Below, in pieces: positions 44,627-56,214 of a stretch of DNA of 64,000 nucleotides. Source of the DNA: Comamonas sp. (lineage in GTDB: Bacteria > Pseudomonadota > Gammaproteobacteria > Burkholderiales > Burkholderiaceae_C); contig JAJPEQ010000013.1 of assembly GCA_021166775.1 (NCBI GenBank), forward strand, positions 558,001-622,000, in the 5' to 3' direction. The stretch's first letter is position 1; each line of letters starts with the position of its first letter. A program made the position numbers and the translations under genes. The notes beneath the pieces were generated by a model. It was given only the letters and a program-made list of their open reading frames with translations, ran no database searches and was not told the origin of the DNA.

Positions 44627-45517
44627 TCAATCGAGCTGCAATTGGGCGAGCAGCACGGCGAGCCGCTGCCTGTCCTCACCCTGCAGGGCCCGCAGCGGCG
44701 GCGGCAGGCATGGCGTCGGCGCATGGCCGAGCAGCTCGGCGGCAGTGGCGACGACGCGCAAGCTGCCGTGCTGGCGAAACAGCGCCCACAGCGGCTGCAG
44801 ACGCCCGGACAGGCGATGCGCGAGCGGCGCGTCCGCGGACTGCGCGGCGCGGGTGATTTCCAGCGCCGTCACGGGAAACAGACCGCCGATCACCGAATAC
44901 CAGACGGTGCAGCCCGCCAGCAGCGCGGTGGCCGCGACCGCGTCGCCGCTGATGCCGATGCTCACGTGCGCCGGCACGAGCGCGCGCAAGCGATCGATCC
45001 GCGCCGCGGCGCTTGCCGGATCCGGGCTCACCGGCGGAATCTTGATGGAAGCGACCTGCGGCAGCTGCGCGATGCGGCCGTGCAGCGCGTCGCTGAACTC
45101 GAAGTGCGTCGTGCCCGGGTTGTCGTACACCACCAGTGGAACCGACAGAGCTTGCGTGACGGTTTGATAGAGACCGAAGACCTCTTCATCCGACAGCTTC
45201 TGATAGGACATGGGCGACAGCAAAACCGCGCGTGCGCCGGCACGCTGTGCATCGTCCGCCAGCTCGAGCACGTCGCGCGTGCGCAGCGCGCCGATGCCCA
45301 CCATCACCGGGACATGACCCGCGTGCCGCACGGCGAGCCGCGCCACCCGCTTGCGTTCCGCCAGATCGAGGTAGGCGTAGTTGCCCGTCGATCCGAGCGC
45401 GCAGATGCCATCGACACCGGCCGCAGCCAGCCGCTCGAGCAGGCGCGCGAAAGCGGCCTCATCGACCGAGCCACCCCGCAGCGGGGTCAGAGGAAATGCG
45501 CTGAGACCGTGGAACAT
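44627..45517 (-). CDS. DapA-family (dihydrodipicolinate synthase / N-acetylneuraminate lyase) aldolase
   Basis: 296 residues, a TIM-barrel lyase. Schiff-base K159 (ASIKIPPV) and Y131 (VYDNPGTT) are present. The substrate-binding GTTGE-type loop reads GSTGNYAYL, and ISGDAVAATAL replaces the usual SGDD, so true DapA activity is unlikely. Related enzymes act on other 2-oxo acids. It stands alone between two convergent or divergent neighbours, so its substrate cannot be inferred. Confidence 0.82.
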   Translation of the reverse strand: MFHGLSAFPLTPLRGGSVDEAAFARLLERLAAAGVDGICALGSTGNYAYLDLAERKRVARLAVRHAGHVPVMVGIGALRTRDVLELADDAQRAGARAVLLSPMSYQKLSDEEVFGLYQTVTQALSVPLVVYDNPGTTHFEFSDALHGRIAQLPQVASIKIPPVSPDPASAAARIDRLRALVPAHVSIGISGDAVAATALLAGCTVWYSVIGGLFPVTALEITRAAQSADAPLAHRLSGRLQPLWALFRQHGSLRVVATAAELLGHAPTPCLPPPLRALQGEDRQRLAVLLAQLQLD

Positions 45518-45717
45518 GGGCGTGAACCAGAGCTATTGAAGGAACGCGATTGAAACGCATCGGTATGCATGCGCGCCATCGGGGGGTCGTGGACAATGCC
45601 CTGTTTGCCGCAGGCTGGCGCAACCACGCCATTGTGGTGCCAATTCGGTCACCTGCGGCTCCCGTTTCGCGACGAGCCCACGCCATCGCGTGAAATGACA
45701 CAGTTTTGCACCCGGCA

Positions 45718-48357
45718 ATGACGCAGAAAACATCCATGGCGGGCAGCGATGCCCACGAGCCGCAGACAGGTCTGGAAAACCACACGCCCGTGATGGCGCA
45801 ATACCTCGCCCTCAAGGCGCAGTACCCGGACACGCTGCTGCTCTATCGCATGGGCGACTTCTACGAACTCTTCTACGGTGACGCGGAAAAAGCCGCGCGT
45901 CTGCTGGACATCACGCTCACGCAGCGCGGGCAGTCGGCCGGGGCGCCGGTGGTGATGGCGGGCGTGCCCTTTCATGCGCTGGAAAATTACCTGGCGCGGC
46001 TCATCAAGCTGGGCGAATCGGTGGCGATTGCCGAGCAGGTGGGCGATGTCGGCGCCGCCAAGGGACCGGTCGAGCGCAAGGTGGTGCGCGTGGTCACGCC
46101 CGGCACGGTGACGGACAGCGAGCTGCTGGGCGAGAAGGCCGAATCGCTGCTGCTGGCCGTGCACCAGGGCAAGCGTGGGCGCTGCGGCCTGGCCTGGCTT
46201 TCCGTCATGCAGGGACGGGTGTTCCTGGCCGAGTGCAGCCTGGACGAACTGGCCGGCTGGCTCACACGCATCGGCCCGAGCGAGCTGATCTACAGCGCCG
46301 GCTGCACCCAGCGCTTCGAAGCACAGCTGCAGCACGGGCGCACCAGTGGCGCCCTGGCCTGCCCGATCACGCCGCGTCCGGACTGGCAGTTCGACGGGCC
46401 CCTGGGCGAGCGCACACTGCTCGAGCACCTGGGCGCGGCCACGCTCGCGGCCTGGGAGGCGCAGGATCTGCACGAGGCCCACGCCGCCGCCAGCGCCCTG
46501 CTGCAATACGCCGAGCACACCCAGGGACAGCGCCTCACCCACCTGCACAGCGTGCAGGTGCAGCGCAGCGAGGCGCTCATCAGCCTGCCCGCGAGCACCG
46601 TGCGCAATCTGGAACTGACCCGCACGCTGCGCGGGGAAGAGTCCCCCACGCTGCTCTCGCTGCTCGACACCTGCATGACCGGCATGGGCAGCCGCCTGCT
46701 GCGGACCTGGCTGCTCGAACCGGCGCGCGATCGCACGGCGGCGTGCCAGCGCCTGGCGGCCACGCAGGAGCTGCGCGGCGGCGCATGGCAGAAGCTGCGC
46801 GCCGAGCTCAAGGGTGTGGCCGACGTAGAGCGCATCACGGCACGCATCGCGCTCCGGCAGGTGCGCCCGCGCGAACTCGTGGCGCTGACCCAAACGCTTG
46901 AAAAAACAGAGCTGCTCGCGCATACGTACAAAGGGTTTGAGACCTATTTGTCTCAAATTTTTCAACAGGTGCAGCCGCCTCCCGCATCGACCGCGCTGCT
47001 GCGCTCGGCCATCTCCCCCGAGCCCGCGGCCCTGGTGCGCGAGGGCGGCGTGATCGCCAGCGGCTTTGATGCCGAGCTCGACGAGCTGCGCGCCATCCAG
47101 AGCCACTGCGACGGCTTTCTGCTTGACCTGGAGGCGCGTGAAAGAGAGCGCAGCGGCATCCCCAACCTGCGTGTGCAGTTCAACAAGGTGCACGGCTTCT
47201 ACATCGAGGTCACCGGCAGCCACTTGGGCAAGGTACCCGACGACTACCGCCGCCGCCAGACGCTGAAGAACGCCGAGCGTTTCATCACACCCGAGCTCAA
47301 GGCCTTCGAGGACAAGGCGCTGTCGGCCCAGGAGCGCGCGCTGCAGCGCGAAAAATGGCTCTACGAGCAACTGCTCGACCAGTTGCAGCCGCATGTGCCC
47401 CGGCTCACGCGCGTGGCGCAGGCACTGGCGCGGCTGGATGTTCTCTGTTGCCTGGCCGAGCGCTCGCTGACGCTGAACTGGTGCGAGCCGCGATTCACCG
47501 AACAGCCGTGCATCGAGATCGAAAGCGGGCGCCATCCCGTGGTGGAGGCGCGCCTGGCAGAGACCTCGAGCGGCGCCTTCATCCCCAACCACACGCACCT
47601 GCACGCGAACCAGCGCATGCAGATCATCACCGGCCCCAACATGGGTGGCAAGTCGACCTACATGCGCCAGGTGGCACTCATCGTGCTGCTGGCGAGCATG
47701 GGCAGCCACGTGCCGGCCGCGAGCTGCCGCCTGGGCCCCATCGACGCCATCCACACGCGCATCGGCGCGGCCGACGACCTGGCCAACGCGCAATCGACCT
47801 TCATGCTGGAGATGGTGGAGGCCGCGCAGATCCTGCACGCCGCCACGCCGCAGAGCCTGGTGCTGATGGACGAGATCGGCCGCGGCACCAGCACCTTCGA
47901 CGGCTTGGCGCTGGCCGGCAGCATCGCCACGCACTTGCACGACAAGAGCAAGGCCTTCACGCTGTTTGCCACGCACTACTTCGAATTGACCGAGCTGCCC
48001 GCGACGGCGCGGCACGCGATCAACCTGCACGTGGGCGCGGTCGAAAACGGCCAGGACATCGTCTTTCTGCACGAGATCCAGGCCGGTCCCGCGAGCCGCA
48101 GCTACGGCATTCAGGTGGCCAGGCTCGCCGGGATGCCTGCGGGCGTGCTGCACCACGCGCGCCACGCCCTGGCAGCGCTGGAGGAGCGCGCGCAGCAGGC
48201 ACAGCGGCAGGTGGACTTGTTCGCGCCGCCGCCCGAGCCGCCGATGCAGGTGCCGAGCGCCGTCGAGGCAGCGCTTGGCCAGATCAACCCCGACCAGCTC
48301 TCTCCGCGCGAGGCCCTGGATGCGCTCTATCAGCTCAAGGCACTGAGCCCGCGCTGA
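45718..48357 (+). CDS. mutS: DNA mismatch repair protein MutS
   Basis: 879 residues from ATG 45718; ATG 45736 is possible. The mismatch-reading motif F-x-E is in [11 protein letters not shown]. The ATPase has Walker [14 protein letters not shown], Walker [17 protein letters not shown] and the signature [10 protein letters not shown]. The C-terminal part carries the dimerisation helices. It recognises mispairs and recruits MutL. The last 23 bp overlap the convergent YihY gene. Confidence 0.96.
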   Translation: MTQKTSMAGSDAHEPQTGLENHTPVMAQYLALKAQYPDTLLLYRMGDFYELFYGDAEKAARLLDITLTQRGQSAGAPVVMAGVPFHALENYLARLIKLGESVAIAEQVGDVGAAKGPVERKVVRVVTPGTVTDSELLGEKAESLLLAVHQGKRGRCGLAWLSVMQGRVFLAECSLDELAGWLTRIGPSELIYSAGCTQRFEAQLQHGRTSGALACPITPRPDWQFDGPLGERTLLEHLGAATLAAWEAQDLHEAHAAASALLQYAEHTQGQRLTHLHSVQVQRSEALISLPASTVRNLELTRTLRGEESPTLLSLLDTCMTGMGSRLLRTWLLEPARDRTAACQRLAATQELRGGAWQKLRAELKGVADVERITARIALRQVRPRELVALTQTLEKTELLAHTYKGFETYLSQIFQQVQPPPASTALLRSAISPEPAALVREGGVIASGFDAELDELRAIQSHCDGFLLDLEARERERSGIPNLRVQFNKVHGFYIEVTGSHLGKVPDDYRRRQTLKNAERFITPELKAFEDKALSAQERALQREKWLYEQLLDQLQPHVPRLTRVAQALARLDVLCCLAERSLTLNWCEPRFTEQPCIEIESGRHPVVEARLAETSSGAFIPNHTHLHANQRMQIITGPNMGGKSTYMRQVALIVLLASMGSHVPAASCRLGPIDAIHTRIGAADDLANAQSTFMLEMVEAAQILHAATPQSLVLMDEIGRGTSTFDGLALAGSIATHLHDKSKAFTLFATHYFELTELPATARHAINLHVGAVENGQDIVFLHEIQAGPASRSYGIQVARLAGMPAGVLHHARHALAALEERAQQAQRQVDLFAPPPEPPMQVPSAVEAALGQINPDQLSPREALDALYQLKALSPR

Positions 48358-49600
48358 GGGTCTTGCGCTCCAGCACGTCCGCCAGCATGAGCACATCCAT
48401 CCCGGTCTGGCCCCAGAAGCGCTCGAGCGGCGGGGCCCGCTCGATGAGCAAGCGCTGCACCAGAGGGTGCATGGCCGTGCTCGCTGGCTCGGCCAGCAGC
48501 AGGTAGCGCGCATCGGCAAGATCGCGCGCACCGGCCGCCACTTCATTGACCTGAACGATCCAATCGAGCTGCAGCAGCGCCTGCAGCGGACCGGCGAGCT
48601 GCGGCTGCCCCACGCGCAGCGCCAGCGCAAGCTGCGCGCCCGTCAGCCCGTGCTGCGGGTTGCCGCGAGCGGCATGCAACTGCTGCAGCACCTGCACCGC
48701 GAGCGCGAACGGCGCCTGGGGCTTTTCCTTGCCATGGGCCAACGCATGGCGCAGGCGCGGCAGGTAGGCCGCGATGACGGCGCCCAGCAGCACGATGAGC
48801 CAGGCCAGATACACCCACAGCAGCAGGATGGGCAGCGTGGCAAACGCACCGTAGATCACCGAATAGGTGGGCACGGACGCCAGATACAGCGCCAGCCCCT
48901 TCTTGGCGATGGCCACGCCCAGCCCGACGAACACCCCGCCGGCGAGCGCATGGCGCCAGCGCACCGGCGTGTTGGGCACGTAGTGGTAGAGCGCGGACAT
49001 GCCACCCGCCAGCAGCATGAATTCGATCGTGGCAAACACGAACTGCACCCCGCCGGGCAGCGTGCCTTTGAGGCTGTGCGACGCGGCCGACGCCACCGAA
49101 CCCGTGAGCACGAGGCCGCCGGCGAGCACCAGCGGCCCGAGCGTGACCGCTGCCCAGTAGATGAGCACGCGCTGGCCCAGCGGGCGCAGCCGAGGCACGC
49201 GCCAGATGGTGTTGAGCGTGCGATCGATCGTGAGAATCAGCGCCAGCGCCGTGACGATGAGAAACGAGAAGCCCACGGCCCCAAGGCGACTGGCCTTGGC
49301 GGCGAACTGCGTGAGATAGCCGAGCACCGGCTTGGAAATCGTCTCGGGGAACAGGCTCTGCGTCAGCCAGTGCTGCAGCACCTCCTGCATCTTGCCGAAG
49401 ATCGGGAAGGCCGAAAAAATCGCCAGCGCCACGGTCACGAAGGGCACGAGCGCCAGCAGCGTGGTAAAGGTCAGGCTCGCCGCCGTCTGCCCCAGCCGGT
49501 CTTCGCGGTAGCGCTCGGCCAGCAGCCGCGCCACCCCGAGCCAGGGGAAATTCACGAAGCGGCGAAACGCCCGTTGCAGAGTGGCGCGTGTGACTCTCAT
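48335..49600 (-). CDS. YihY/BrkB family inner-membrane protein
   Basis: 421 residues from ATG 49600; GTG 49603 is adjacent. It has about six membrane segments in the first 290 residues ([77 protein letters not shown]), matching the BrkB family, then a soluble C-terminal winged-helix-like part. The family was once misnamed RNase BN. Function unknown. The 3' end overlaps mutS by 23 bp. Confidence 0.88.
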   Translation of the reverse strand: MRVTRATLQRAFRRFVNFPWLGVARLLAERYREDRLGQTAASLTFTTLLALVPFVTVALAIFSAFPIFGKMQEVLQHWLTQSLFPETISKPVLGYLTQFAAKASRLGAVGFSFLIVTALALILTIDRTLNTIWRVPRLRPLGQRVLIYWAAVTLGPLVLAGGLVLTGSVASAASHSLKGTLPGGVQFVFATIEFMLLAGGMSALYHYVPNTPVRWRHALAGGVFVGLGVAIAKKGLALYLASVPTYSVIYGAFATLPILLLWVYLAWLIVLLGAVIAAYLPRLRHALAHGKEKPQAPFALAVQVLQQLHAARGNPQHGLTGAQLALALRVGQPQLAGPLQALLQLDWIVQVNEVAAGARDLADARYLLLAEPASTAMHPLVQRLLIERAPPLERFWGQTGMDVLMLADVLERKTLSAGSVP

Positions 49601-49630
49601 CACCCCGTATGATCCCAGATTCTCCAGACC

Positions 49631-50065
49631 ATGCCGACCGCCCCCGCCTCCACCGTATCAACGCCTCATCCGGTGCCTGCCCGGGTGGTGCTGAGCCAGC
49701 GCCTGGCCGTGGTCAGCCTGATGACGCTGATGCTGCTGTGCCTGGCGTGGGAGCTGTGGCTGGCGCCGCTGCGCCCGGGCGGCTCGTGGATCGCGCTCAA
49801 GGCGCTGCCGCTGGCGCTGCCGCTGGCGGGCCTGCTCAAGCGCCGCATGTACACCTACCGCTGGGTCAGCCTGCTGGTGTGGCTGTATTTCACCGAGGGC
49901 GTGGTGCGCGCCTGGAGCGACCCCGCCCCCAGCCGCTGGCTGGCGCTGATCGAAATTCTGCTGAGCCTGCTGCTTTTCGCAGCCTGCGTGATGCATATCC
50001 GCCTGCGCCAGCGCGCGGCGCATCTTGTTGATGAAACCCATCATGAAATCCAGCCCACTCCTTGA
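49631..50065 (+). CDS. DUF2069 membrane protein
   Basis: 144 residues with about four membrane segments (LAVVSLMTLMLLCLAWELWL, LPLALPLAGLLKRRMYTYRW, WVSLLVWLYFTEGVVRAW, LIEILLSLLLFAACVMHI), as in the DUF2069 family of small inner-membrane proteins. Function unknown. It overlaps the start of the next gene by about 20 bp, indicating co-translation. Confidence 0.82.
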   Translation: MPTAPASTVSTPHPVPARVVLSQRLAVVSLMTLMLLCLAWELWLAPLRPGGSWIALKALPLALPLAGLLKRRMYTYRWVSLLVWLYFTEGVVRAWSDPAPSRWLALIEILLSLLLFAACVMHIRLRQRAAHLVDETHHEIQPTP

Positions 50066-51467
50066 CGAATTGCGCGCCATCGTCGGCGGCGACCACGTGC
50101 TCTCCGAGGGCGACCTCACCGCCTGGGAGCAGGATTGGCGCCGCCGCCGCAAGGGCAAGGCGCTCGCCGTCGTGCGCCCGGCCGATACCGGACAGGTGGC
50201 CGCCGTGGTGCGCGCCTGCGCCGCCCATGGCACGTCGCTGATCCCGCAGGGCGGCAACACCGGTCTGTCGGTGGGCGCCACGCCCGACGATTCCGGCACG
50301 CAGGTGGTGCTGAACCTCACGCGCATGAACCACATCCGCGCCATCGACCGCGACAACCTCACCGTGACGGTGGAGGCCGGCTGCATCCTGCAAAGCCTGC
50401 AGGAATACGCCGACAAGGAGGGGCTGCTGTTCCCGCTCTCGCTCGCCGCGGAAGGCAGTTGCACGATAGGCGGCAATCTCGGCACCAACGCGGGCGGCAC
50501 ACAGGTGGTGCGCTACGGCAACACGCGTGAGCTGTGCCTGGGGCTGGAAGTGGTCACGCCGCAGGGCGAGGTCTGGAACGGCCTTTCGGGCCTGAGAAAG
50601 GACAACACCGGCTACGACCTGCGCCACCTCTTCATCGGCAGCGAGGGTACGCTCGGCGTCATCACCGCCGCGACGATGAAGCTCTTTCCCAAGCCCGTGG
50701 CCGATCTCACGGCCTGGGCCGCGGTGCCGTCGATGCAGGCCGCGGTGCGCCTGCTGGGCCTGGCGCACCAGAACCTGGGCGCCTCGCTCACGGGTTTCGA
50801 GGTGATGGGGCAGTTCGCGCTCTCGCTCGTGGTGCGGCACATGCCGCAGCTGCGCGTGCCGTTCGCCGGCGTGGCGGATGCGCCCTATTGCGTGCTGCTG
50901 GAAAACGCCGACAGCGAAAGCGAGGCGCATGCGCGCGCACGTTTCGAGCATCTGCTGGAGGTGGCGCTGGAAGACGGCTGCGTGCTCGACGCCGTGGTGG
51001 CCGAGAGCCTGGCGCAGGCGCACGAGCTCTGGCACATCCGCGAGAGCATCCCGCTGGCGCAGGCCGAAGAGGGCCTGAACATCAAGCACGACATCTCGAT
51101 CGCCGCCTCGCGCATCCCGGCCTACGTGGAATACGCCGATGCGCTCCTGCAGCGCGAAATCCCCGGCGTGCGGCTGGTGAACTTCGGCCACCTGGGCGAC
51201 GGCAATCTGCACTACAACGTGCAGGCGCCCGAGGGTGACGACGGCAAGCGCTTCCTGCGCGAGCAGGAGGCGCGCGTGAACCAGCTCGTCTACGACGCGG
51301 TGGCGCAGTTCGGCGGCTCGTTCTCGGCCGAGCATGGCGTGGGTCAGCTCAAGGTGCACGAGCTCGAGCGCTACGAGCCGCCCGTGGCGCTCGCGATGAT
51401 GCGTGCGATCAAGCAGGCGCTCGATCCGCAGGGCCTCATGAACCCCGGATGTGTACTCTCTAAATAA
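50043..51467 (+). CDS. FAD-linked D-2-hydroxyacid dehydrogenase (D-lactate/D-2-hydroxyglutarate/glycolate type)
   Basis: 474 residues from ATG 50043; ATG 50031 is also in frame. The PCMH-type FAD domain has [44 protein letters not shown] and [17 protein letters not shown]. The C-terminal half has [17 protein letters not shown] and the end motif [12 protein letters not shown], typical of the GlcD/D2HGDH group. It oxidises a D-2-hydroxyacid to the 2-oxo acid; which one is not clear, and no GlcE/GlcF partners are adjacent. Confidence 0.88.
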   Translation: MKSSPLLDELRAIVGGDHVLSEGDLTAWEQDWRRRRKGKALAVVRPADTGQVAAVVRACAAHGTSLIPQGGNTGLSVGATPDDSGTQVVLNLTRMNHIRAIDRDNLTVTVEAGCILQSLQEYADKEGLLFPLSLAAEGSCTIGGNLGTNAGGTQVVRYGNTRELCLGLEVVTPQGEVWNGLSGLRKDNTGYDLRHLFIGSEGTLGVITAATMKLFPKPVADLTAWAAVPSMQAAVRLLGLAHQNLGASLTGFEVMGQFALSLVVRHMPQLRVPFAGVADAPYCVLLENADSESEAHARARFEHLLEVALEDGCVLDAVVAESLAQAHELWHIRESIPLAQAEEGLNIKHDISIAASRIPAYVEYADALLQREIPGVRLVNFGHLGDGNLHYNVQAPEGDDGKRFLREQEARVNQLVYDAVAQFGGSFSAEHGVGQLKVHELERYEPPVALAMMRAIKQALDPQGLMNPGCVLSK

Positions 51468-51516
51468 TAGCTTCCAACGCATATCCATCAAGTGTAGACA
51501 AGCGATTTCACTCACC

Positions 51517-52332
51517 ATGACCGCACGCCCCGTCCGCTCGCAATACGAAGACCTGATGCGCCACGTGTTCGAGCACGGCGTGGCCAAGGGCGACCGCACC
51601 GGCACGGGCACGAAAAGTGTCTTCGGCCATCAGATGCGCTTTGACCTGAGCGAGGGCTTTCCGCTGGTGACGACCAAGAAGGTGCACCTCAAGTCCATCA
51701 TCTACGAGCTGCTGTGGTTTCTGCAGGGCAGCGGCAACGCACGCTGGCTGCAGGAGCGCGGCGTGACGATCTGGGACGAATGGGCCGATCCCGAAACCGG
51801 TGACCTCGGCCCAGTCTATGGCGTGCAGTGGCGCAGCTGGCCCACGCCGGACGGCGGGCACATCGACCAGATCGCGCAGGTGGTGCAGCAGCTCAGAAGC
51901 AACCCGGACAGCCGCCGCCTCATCGTTTCGGCCTGGAATGTGGCGGACCTGCCCAGCATGGCGCTCATGCCCTGCCATGCGCTGTTCCAGTTCTACGTCG
52001 CCGAAGGCAAGCTCTCGTGCCAGCTCTACCAGAGAAGCGCCGACATTTTCCTGGGCGTGCCCTTCAACATCGCCAGCTACGCGCTGCTCACGCACATGCT
52101 GGCGCAGCAGTGCGACCTGGCCGTGGGCGACTTCATCTGGACCGGCGGCGACTGCCACCTCTACAGCAACCATTTCGAGCAGGTGCGCACGCAGCTGGCG
52201 CGCACGCCCTACCCCTACCCCACGCTGCACATCAAGCGCAGACCGGCGTCCCTCTTCGATTACGAGTACGAGGATTTCGAGGTGCACGGCTACCAGCACC
52301 ACCCGGCCATCAAGGCTCCCGTCGCGGTGTAA
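51517..52332 (+). CDS. thyA: Thymidylate synthase
   Basis: 271 residues from ATG 51517. Catalytic C153 is in [13 protein letters not shown]; further signatures are [47 protein letters not shown] and the C-terminal AIKAPVAV. It methylates dUMP using methylene-THF, linking to folD upstream in the window. The 50-bp gap before it resembles a degenerate intergenic repeat. Confidence 0.96.
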   Translation: MTARPVRSQYEDLMRHVFEHGVAKGDRTGTGTKSVFGHQMRFDLSEGFPLVTTKKVHLKSIIYELLWFLQGSGNARWLQERGVTIWDEWADPETGDLGPVYGVQWRSWPTPDGGHIDQIAQVVQQLRSNPDSRRLIVSAWNVADLPSMALMPCHALFQFYVAEGKLSCQLYQRSADIFLGVPFNIASYALLTHMLAQQCDLAVGDFIWTGGDCHLYSNHFEQVRTQLARTPYPYPTLHIKRRPASLFDYEYEDFEVHGYQHHPAIKAPVAV

Positions 52333-52370
52333 AGGGTTAACCTTCATCCATCGATCCACAGGAGCCTGTC

Positions 52371-53660
52371 ATGGATGAATCACGCTACATGTCCGGCTTC
52401 GGCAACGAATTTTCGACCGAAGCCCTCCCCGGTGCCTTGCCCAGGCGCGGCAACTCGCCGCAGAAAGCCGCCTACGGGCTCTATGCCGAGCAGCTTTCGG
52501 GCACGGCCTTCACCGCGCCACGTCATGCCAATCGGCGCTCGTGGCTGTATCGCATCCGACCGGCTGCGGTGCAGGAACCGTATGAGCTCTGCGACATCGC
52601 GCCGCGTTGGCTCAGCCACTTTGACGAGGTGCCCACGCCGCCCAACCCGCTGCGCTGGGACCCGCTGCCCCTGCCCGGCCCTGCTGCCCAGGTGGACTTC
52701 ATCGACGGCATGACCACCATGGGCGGCAACGCCGGTTGCGCGGTGCACATCTACACGGCCAACCGGAGCATGGGCACGCGCTACTTTCATGACGCCGACG
52801 GCGAGCTGCTCATCGTGCCGCAGCACGGGCGCCTTCACATCGCCACCGAATTCGGCGTGATCGACATCGAGCCGCAGGAGATCGCCCTCATCCCGCGCGG
52901 CGTGCGCTTTCGCGTGGATCTGCCCGACGGCGCGGCGCGCGGCTATGTCTGCGAAAACTACGGCGCCCACCTGCGCCTGCCCGATCTGGGCGTGATGGGG
53001 TCGAACGGCCTCGCGCACCCGCGCGACTTCCTCACGCCCGTGGCGACGTACGAAGACGTGGAGGGCCACTTCGAGATGGTGGCCAAGTTCCAGGGACGGC
53101 TGTGGAAGGCGCCGATCGGCCATTCACCGCTGGACGTCGTGGCTTGGCACGGCAGCGGCGCGCCCTGCAAGTACGACCTGCGCCAGTTCAACGTGATGGG
53201 CTCGATCAGCTACGACCACCCGGACCCGTCGATCAACCTCGTGCTGCACGCGCCGAGCAGCACGCCGGGCGTTGACACGCTGGACTTTGCCGTGTTCGCG
53301 CCGCGTGTGCTGGCGATGCAGGACACCTTCCGCCCACCCTGGTTCCACCGCAACATCGCCGGCGAATTCATGGGCCTGGTACACGGCGTGTATGACGCCA
53401 AGGCCGAGGGTTTTCTGCCCGGCGGCGCCTCGCTGCACAACCCCATGATCGGCCACGGGCCGGACACGGGCACCTTCGAGAAGGCCAGCACGCACGACAC
53501 AAGCCGACCCGATTACGTCAGGGACACGATGGCCATCATGTTCGAAACGCCGGTGATGATCCAGACCACGCGCTTCGCGCTCGAGTCTCCGCAGCGCCAG
53601 CGCCAGTACCACGAGTGCTGGATGGGGATGGCAAAGCACTTCGATCCGGCCAGACGCTGA
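52371..53660 (+). CDS. hmgA: Homogentisate 1,2-dioxygenase
   Basis: 429 residues, standard length, with caggag 7 nt before ATG. Conserved start [19 protein letters not shown] and iron-binding region ending in [20 protein letters not shown], then [12 protein letters not shown]. It opens the ring of homogentisate in tyrosine and phenylalanine breakdown. Fumarylacetoacetase and maleylacetoacetate isomerase are not adjacent in this window. Confidence 0.96.
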   Translation: MDESRYMSGFGNEFSTEALPGALPRRGNSPQKAAYGLYAEQLSGTAFTAPRHANRRSWLYRIRPAAVQEPYELCDIAPRWLSHFDEVPTPPNPLRWDPLPLPGPAAQVDFIDGMTTMGGNAGCAVHIYTANRSMGTRYFHDADGELLIVPQHGRLHIATEFGVIDIEPQEIALIPRGVRFRVDLPDGAARGYVCENYGAHLRLPDLGVMGSNGLAHPRDFLTPVATYEDVEGHFEMVAKFQGRLWKAPIGHSPLDVVAWHGSGAPCKYDLRQFNVMGSISYDHPDPSINLVLHAPSSTPGVDTLDFAVFAPRVLAMQDTFRPPWFHRNIAGEFMGLVHGVYDAKAEGFLPGGASLHNPMIGHGPDTGTFEKASTHDTSRPDYVRDTMAIMFETPVMIQTTRFALESPQRQRQYHECWMGMAKHFDPARR

Positions 53661-53661
53661 C

Positions 53662-53700
53662 GGTCACGCGCGCCGGACCGCCTGGCGGGATCGCGTGACC
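53662..53700 (+). terminator. Possible stem-loop terminator after hmgA
   Basis: ggtcacgcg (53662-53670) and cgcgtgacc (53692-53700) are perfect 9-bp inverted repeats starting just after the stop. There is no T run, so termination may be weak. Confidence 0.4.
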
Positions 53701-53890
53701 TGCCGGCGAAGAGCGTGCGGTTGATCCGCAGGGCCCTCCGGCGCGGCCGTGACGCCTGCGGCATTCCCTGCAAAAATGGCGGGTCGGCCCGGGTATCGAC
53801 GGCGCGCCTCGCCCACCCATGATGAAACATGCAGGCAAGGGTGTAGCCACCCTGGTCTTTCCACAACCCAGTTCCAGAAAGGCCTTCATC

Positions 53891-54475
53891 ATGCAAGCTC
53901 GCGTGCTTCCCCTGATCCTCGCCTCGATCACATGGGCGGCAGGCCTGTCGGTCGCCCATGCCGCGCCGACCGATTACAAGATCGACCTCGACCATACCTA
54001 CGCCACCTTCGCCATCGACCACAACGGCGCCGCAATCAACCGCGCGCGCTTCGGCGAGGTGTCGGGCAGCGTGCGCTTCGACAAGGAGGCCAAAGCCGGC
54101 ACGATCGACATCGTCGTGCAGACCGCCAGCGTCTACAGCGGCTCCAAGGGTTTCGACGAGCACCTGCGCACGGCCGATCTGTTCGACGTGGCCAAGCACC
54201 CGACCATGCGCTTCGTTTCCGACCACCTGGTGTTCGACGGCGAGCGTCTGGTCGAGGTGCCTGGCCAGCTTACGCTGCTCGGCCAAACGCACCCGCTCAC
54301 GCTGAAGGCGCTGCAGTTCCGTTGTTATGCCAATCCACGCGCCAAGACCGAGGCCTGCGGCGGCGACTTCGAGGCCGTGATCGACCGCACGCAATGGGGC
54401 ATGGATTACCTCGTGAAAGTGGGCATGCCGAAGTCGGTGCGCATTGGTGCGACCATCGAGGCGTTCAAGCAGTAA
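53891..54475 (+). CDS. Periplasmic YceI family protein
   Basis: 194 residues from ATG 53891, with agaaagg 8 nt upstream. A signal peptide (VLPLILASITWAAGLSVAHA) is followed by the lipocalin-like YceI domain: DLDHTYATFAIDHNG, FGEVSGSVRFD, GFDEHLRTADLFDVAKHPTM. YceI proteins bind polyisoprenoids such as ubiquinone-8 in the periplasm. The next gene encodes a dihaem cytochrome lipoprotein, so a shared role in periplasmic electron transfer is possible. Confidence 0.9.
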   Translation: MQARVLPLILASITWAAGLSVAHAAPTDYKIDLDHTYATFAIDHNGAAINRARFGEVSGSVRFDKEAKAGTIDIVVQTASVYSGSKGFDEHLRTADLFDVAKHPTMRFVSDHLVFDGERLVEVPGQLTLLGQTHPLTLKALQFRCYANPRAKTEACGGDFEAVIDRTQWGMDYLVKVGMPKSVRIGATIEAFKQ

Positions 54476-54795
54476 ACGAGGGGCGCAACGCCCGTCGCAG
54501 GGGGCACCAGGCAAGGCCAGCCCCAGGATCAGGCGGTTTCCGGGCCGGACCGCCGCCCAAGAAATACCTGCCCGCCCACTCCCATCGGACCACGGCACAA
54601 GGCCGAGGCGGATTGCGTCTGGGCGCGCTCGTTTGGGCGCGCTCGATGGGGATCGGCGGGTTCTCCACCATCGTCTCGCGCACGCCGCGCGCGGGTGGCT
54701 CGAAACAGGTTCGCGAGTCGCTGCATCCAATGCCGAAGGTGGTCGTCAACCGGCCGCCTTCCGGCCTGACGGCCCTGACAACAAGGAACCGAGAC
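54476..54795. other. 320-bp intergenic region before the cytochrome gene
   Basis: It holds a short hairpin gggcg/cgccc just after the YceI stop and an 11-bp direct repeat gggcgcgctcg (about 54626 and 54640). No convincing gene or promoter is visible. A Shine-Dalgarno (aagga) sits at its end before ATG 54796. Confidence 0.45.
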
Positions 54796-56139
54796 ATGCA
54801 CAGAACCACCTCCACCCCGTGGCGCCGCGCCGTGCCATCCCCATGGCTGCTCAGCGCACTCGCCGTCGCCACGCTGTCGATGACCGCTTGCGGCGGGGGC
54901 GACGACAGTGGCCCGCAGGTGTCTGCCGACCCGCCACAGGCGCAGTTTCTGCGGCCTGAACTGGCCCGCGCGGGGCAAGACGTCTTTCGCTACGACACCT
55001 TCGGCGACGAAGCGAAATGGACCGATCAGCTCATGATGCACAAGGTCATCGAGACCGTCGATCCGCTCACCGCCGCGTCGGTCGGCCTGAAGATCGACGT
55101 CGAGAAACTTCCGGCGAACGTGGTCTCGGGCGTGCTCGATGGCAGCATCGCGCTCAACGATCCGCAAACCACCCTCGCGCTGATCAGCCTCGATGCCGTG
55201 GTAGGCGTCAAAGGAACGGTCAGCACCGGCACGGACAATCGGCTGCACCTGGATCGCGTCGGCATCACCTGCGCGCTGTGCCACTCCACCGTGTCCAAGG
55301 ACCTGGATCTTCCGGTGGCCGCAAGTGCCGTGAATCTCAAAGGCATCGTCGGCAAACGCCTCGACGGATGGCCCAACCGCGATCTCAACCCCGGTGCGAT
55401 CATCGCCTTGTCGCCCGCCGTACCCCAAAAGGCCAAGGACGTGCTCAACACCTGGGGCGCGGGCAAATACGATCCACGCTGGAATTTCGACGGCCAGAGC
55501 AACCCCACGGTGATCCCGCCGGCCTACGGCCTGGCGCAGCTCACCAAGGGCATCTTCACCGGCGATGCGGACGCCAACCACGAGCCGGCCGGGCCGGTCG
55601 CGTACTGGAACCGCTACGTGAGCGTGACGCAGATGGGCGGCCTGGGCACCTTCTCGGACGCCCGGCTGAACGGCAAGCTCGGGGGCTACAAGGACGTGGA
55701 CAACACCAACGGCGGCAAGCTGCCCGACAGGGTCACGGGCGTCCTGCCCGCGCTGCAGGCCTACCAGTATTCGATACCGGCCCCGGCGGCCCCGGCGGGA
55801 TCGTTCGACACGGCCGCCGCCGCGCGCGGCAAGGGCGTCTTCGAGGGCGCCGGTCAATGCGCGAGCTGCCATTCGGGCGACGCCTTCACCGATGCCATGC
55901 AGGGCAAGCTCCATCCGGCCGAGGCCACCGCCGCGGTAGACAAGGACTACGTGATGCGCTCGGCCACGCAGCAGTGGCGCACCTCACCGCTCAGGGGCGT
56001 CTGGCAGCACGCGCCCTACTTTCACGACGGCTCCGCAGCGACGCTGGCCGACGTGGTCAACGCCTACGACACCAAAAACCAGCTCGGGCTGACCAGCGCG
56101 CAGAAGGCCGATTTGACCGAGTATCTGAAGTCACTTTGA
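54796..56139 (+). CDS. Dihaem cytochrome c lipoprotein (MauG/peroxidase-like)
   Basis: 447 residues. A lipoprotein signal ends in lipobox SMTACGGG. Two haem c motifs are present: CALCH in the middle and CASCH in the C-terminal third. The C-terminal segment (TSPLRGVWQHAPYFHDGSAA) is the conserved region of the bacterial cytochrome c peroxidase/MauG superfamily. It is probably anchored in the outer or inner membrane facing the periplasm. Whether it acts on peroxide or as an electron carrier cannot be told. It follows the YceI gene by 320 bp. Confidence 0.85.
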   Translation: MHRTTSTPWRRAVPSPWLLSALAVATLSMTACGGGDDSGPQVSADPPQAQFLRPELARAGQDVFRYDTFGDEAKWTDQLMMHKVIETVDPLTAASVGLKIDVEKLPANVVSGVLDGSIALNDPQTTLALISLDAVVGVKGTVSTGTDNRLHLDRVGITCALCHSTVSKDLDLPVAASAVNLKGIVGKRLDGWPNRDLNPGAIIALSPAVPQKAKDVLNTWGAGKYDPRWNFDGQSNPTVIPPAYGLAQLTKGIFTGDADANHEPAGPVAYWNRYVSVTQMGGLGTFSDARLNGKLGGYKDVDNTNGGKLPDRVTGVLPALQAYQYSIPAPAAPAGSFDTAAAARGKGVFEGAGQCASCHSGDAFTDAMQGKLHPAEATAAVDKDYVMRSATQQWRTSPLRGVWQHAPYFHDGSAATLADVVNAYDTKNQLGLTSAQKADLTEYLKSL

Positions 56140-56214
56140 GCGCCCCCCGGCACGCCCGCGCGTGCCGACGCTGCGTTCTTGCACAAGGCCGCAGCGGCGG
56201 CGCTCTGGCCGCCG

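Noticed and set aside
53749-56139. A 796-codon plus-strand frame through the YceI gene
   Set aside because: The YceI protein is in another frame with a signal peptide; the long frame becomes real only from ATG 54796 (the cytochrome).
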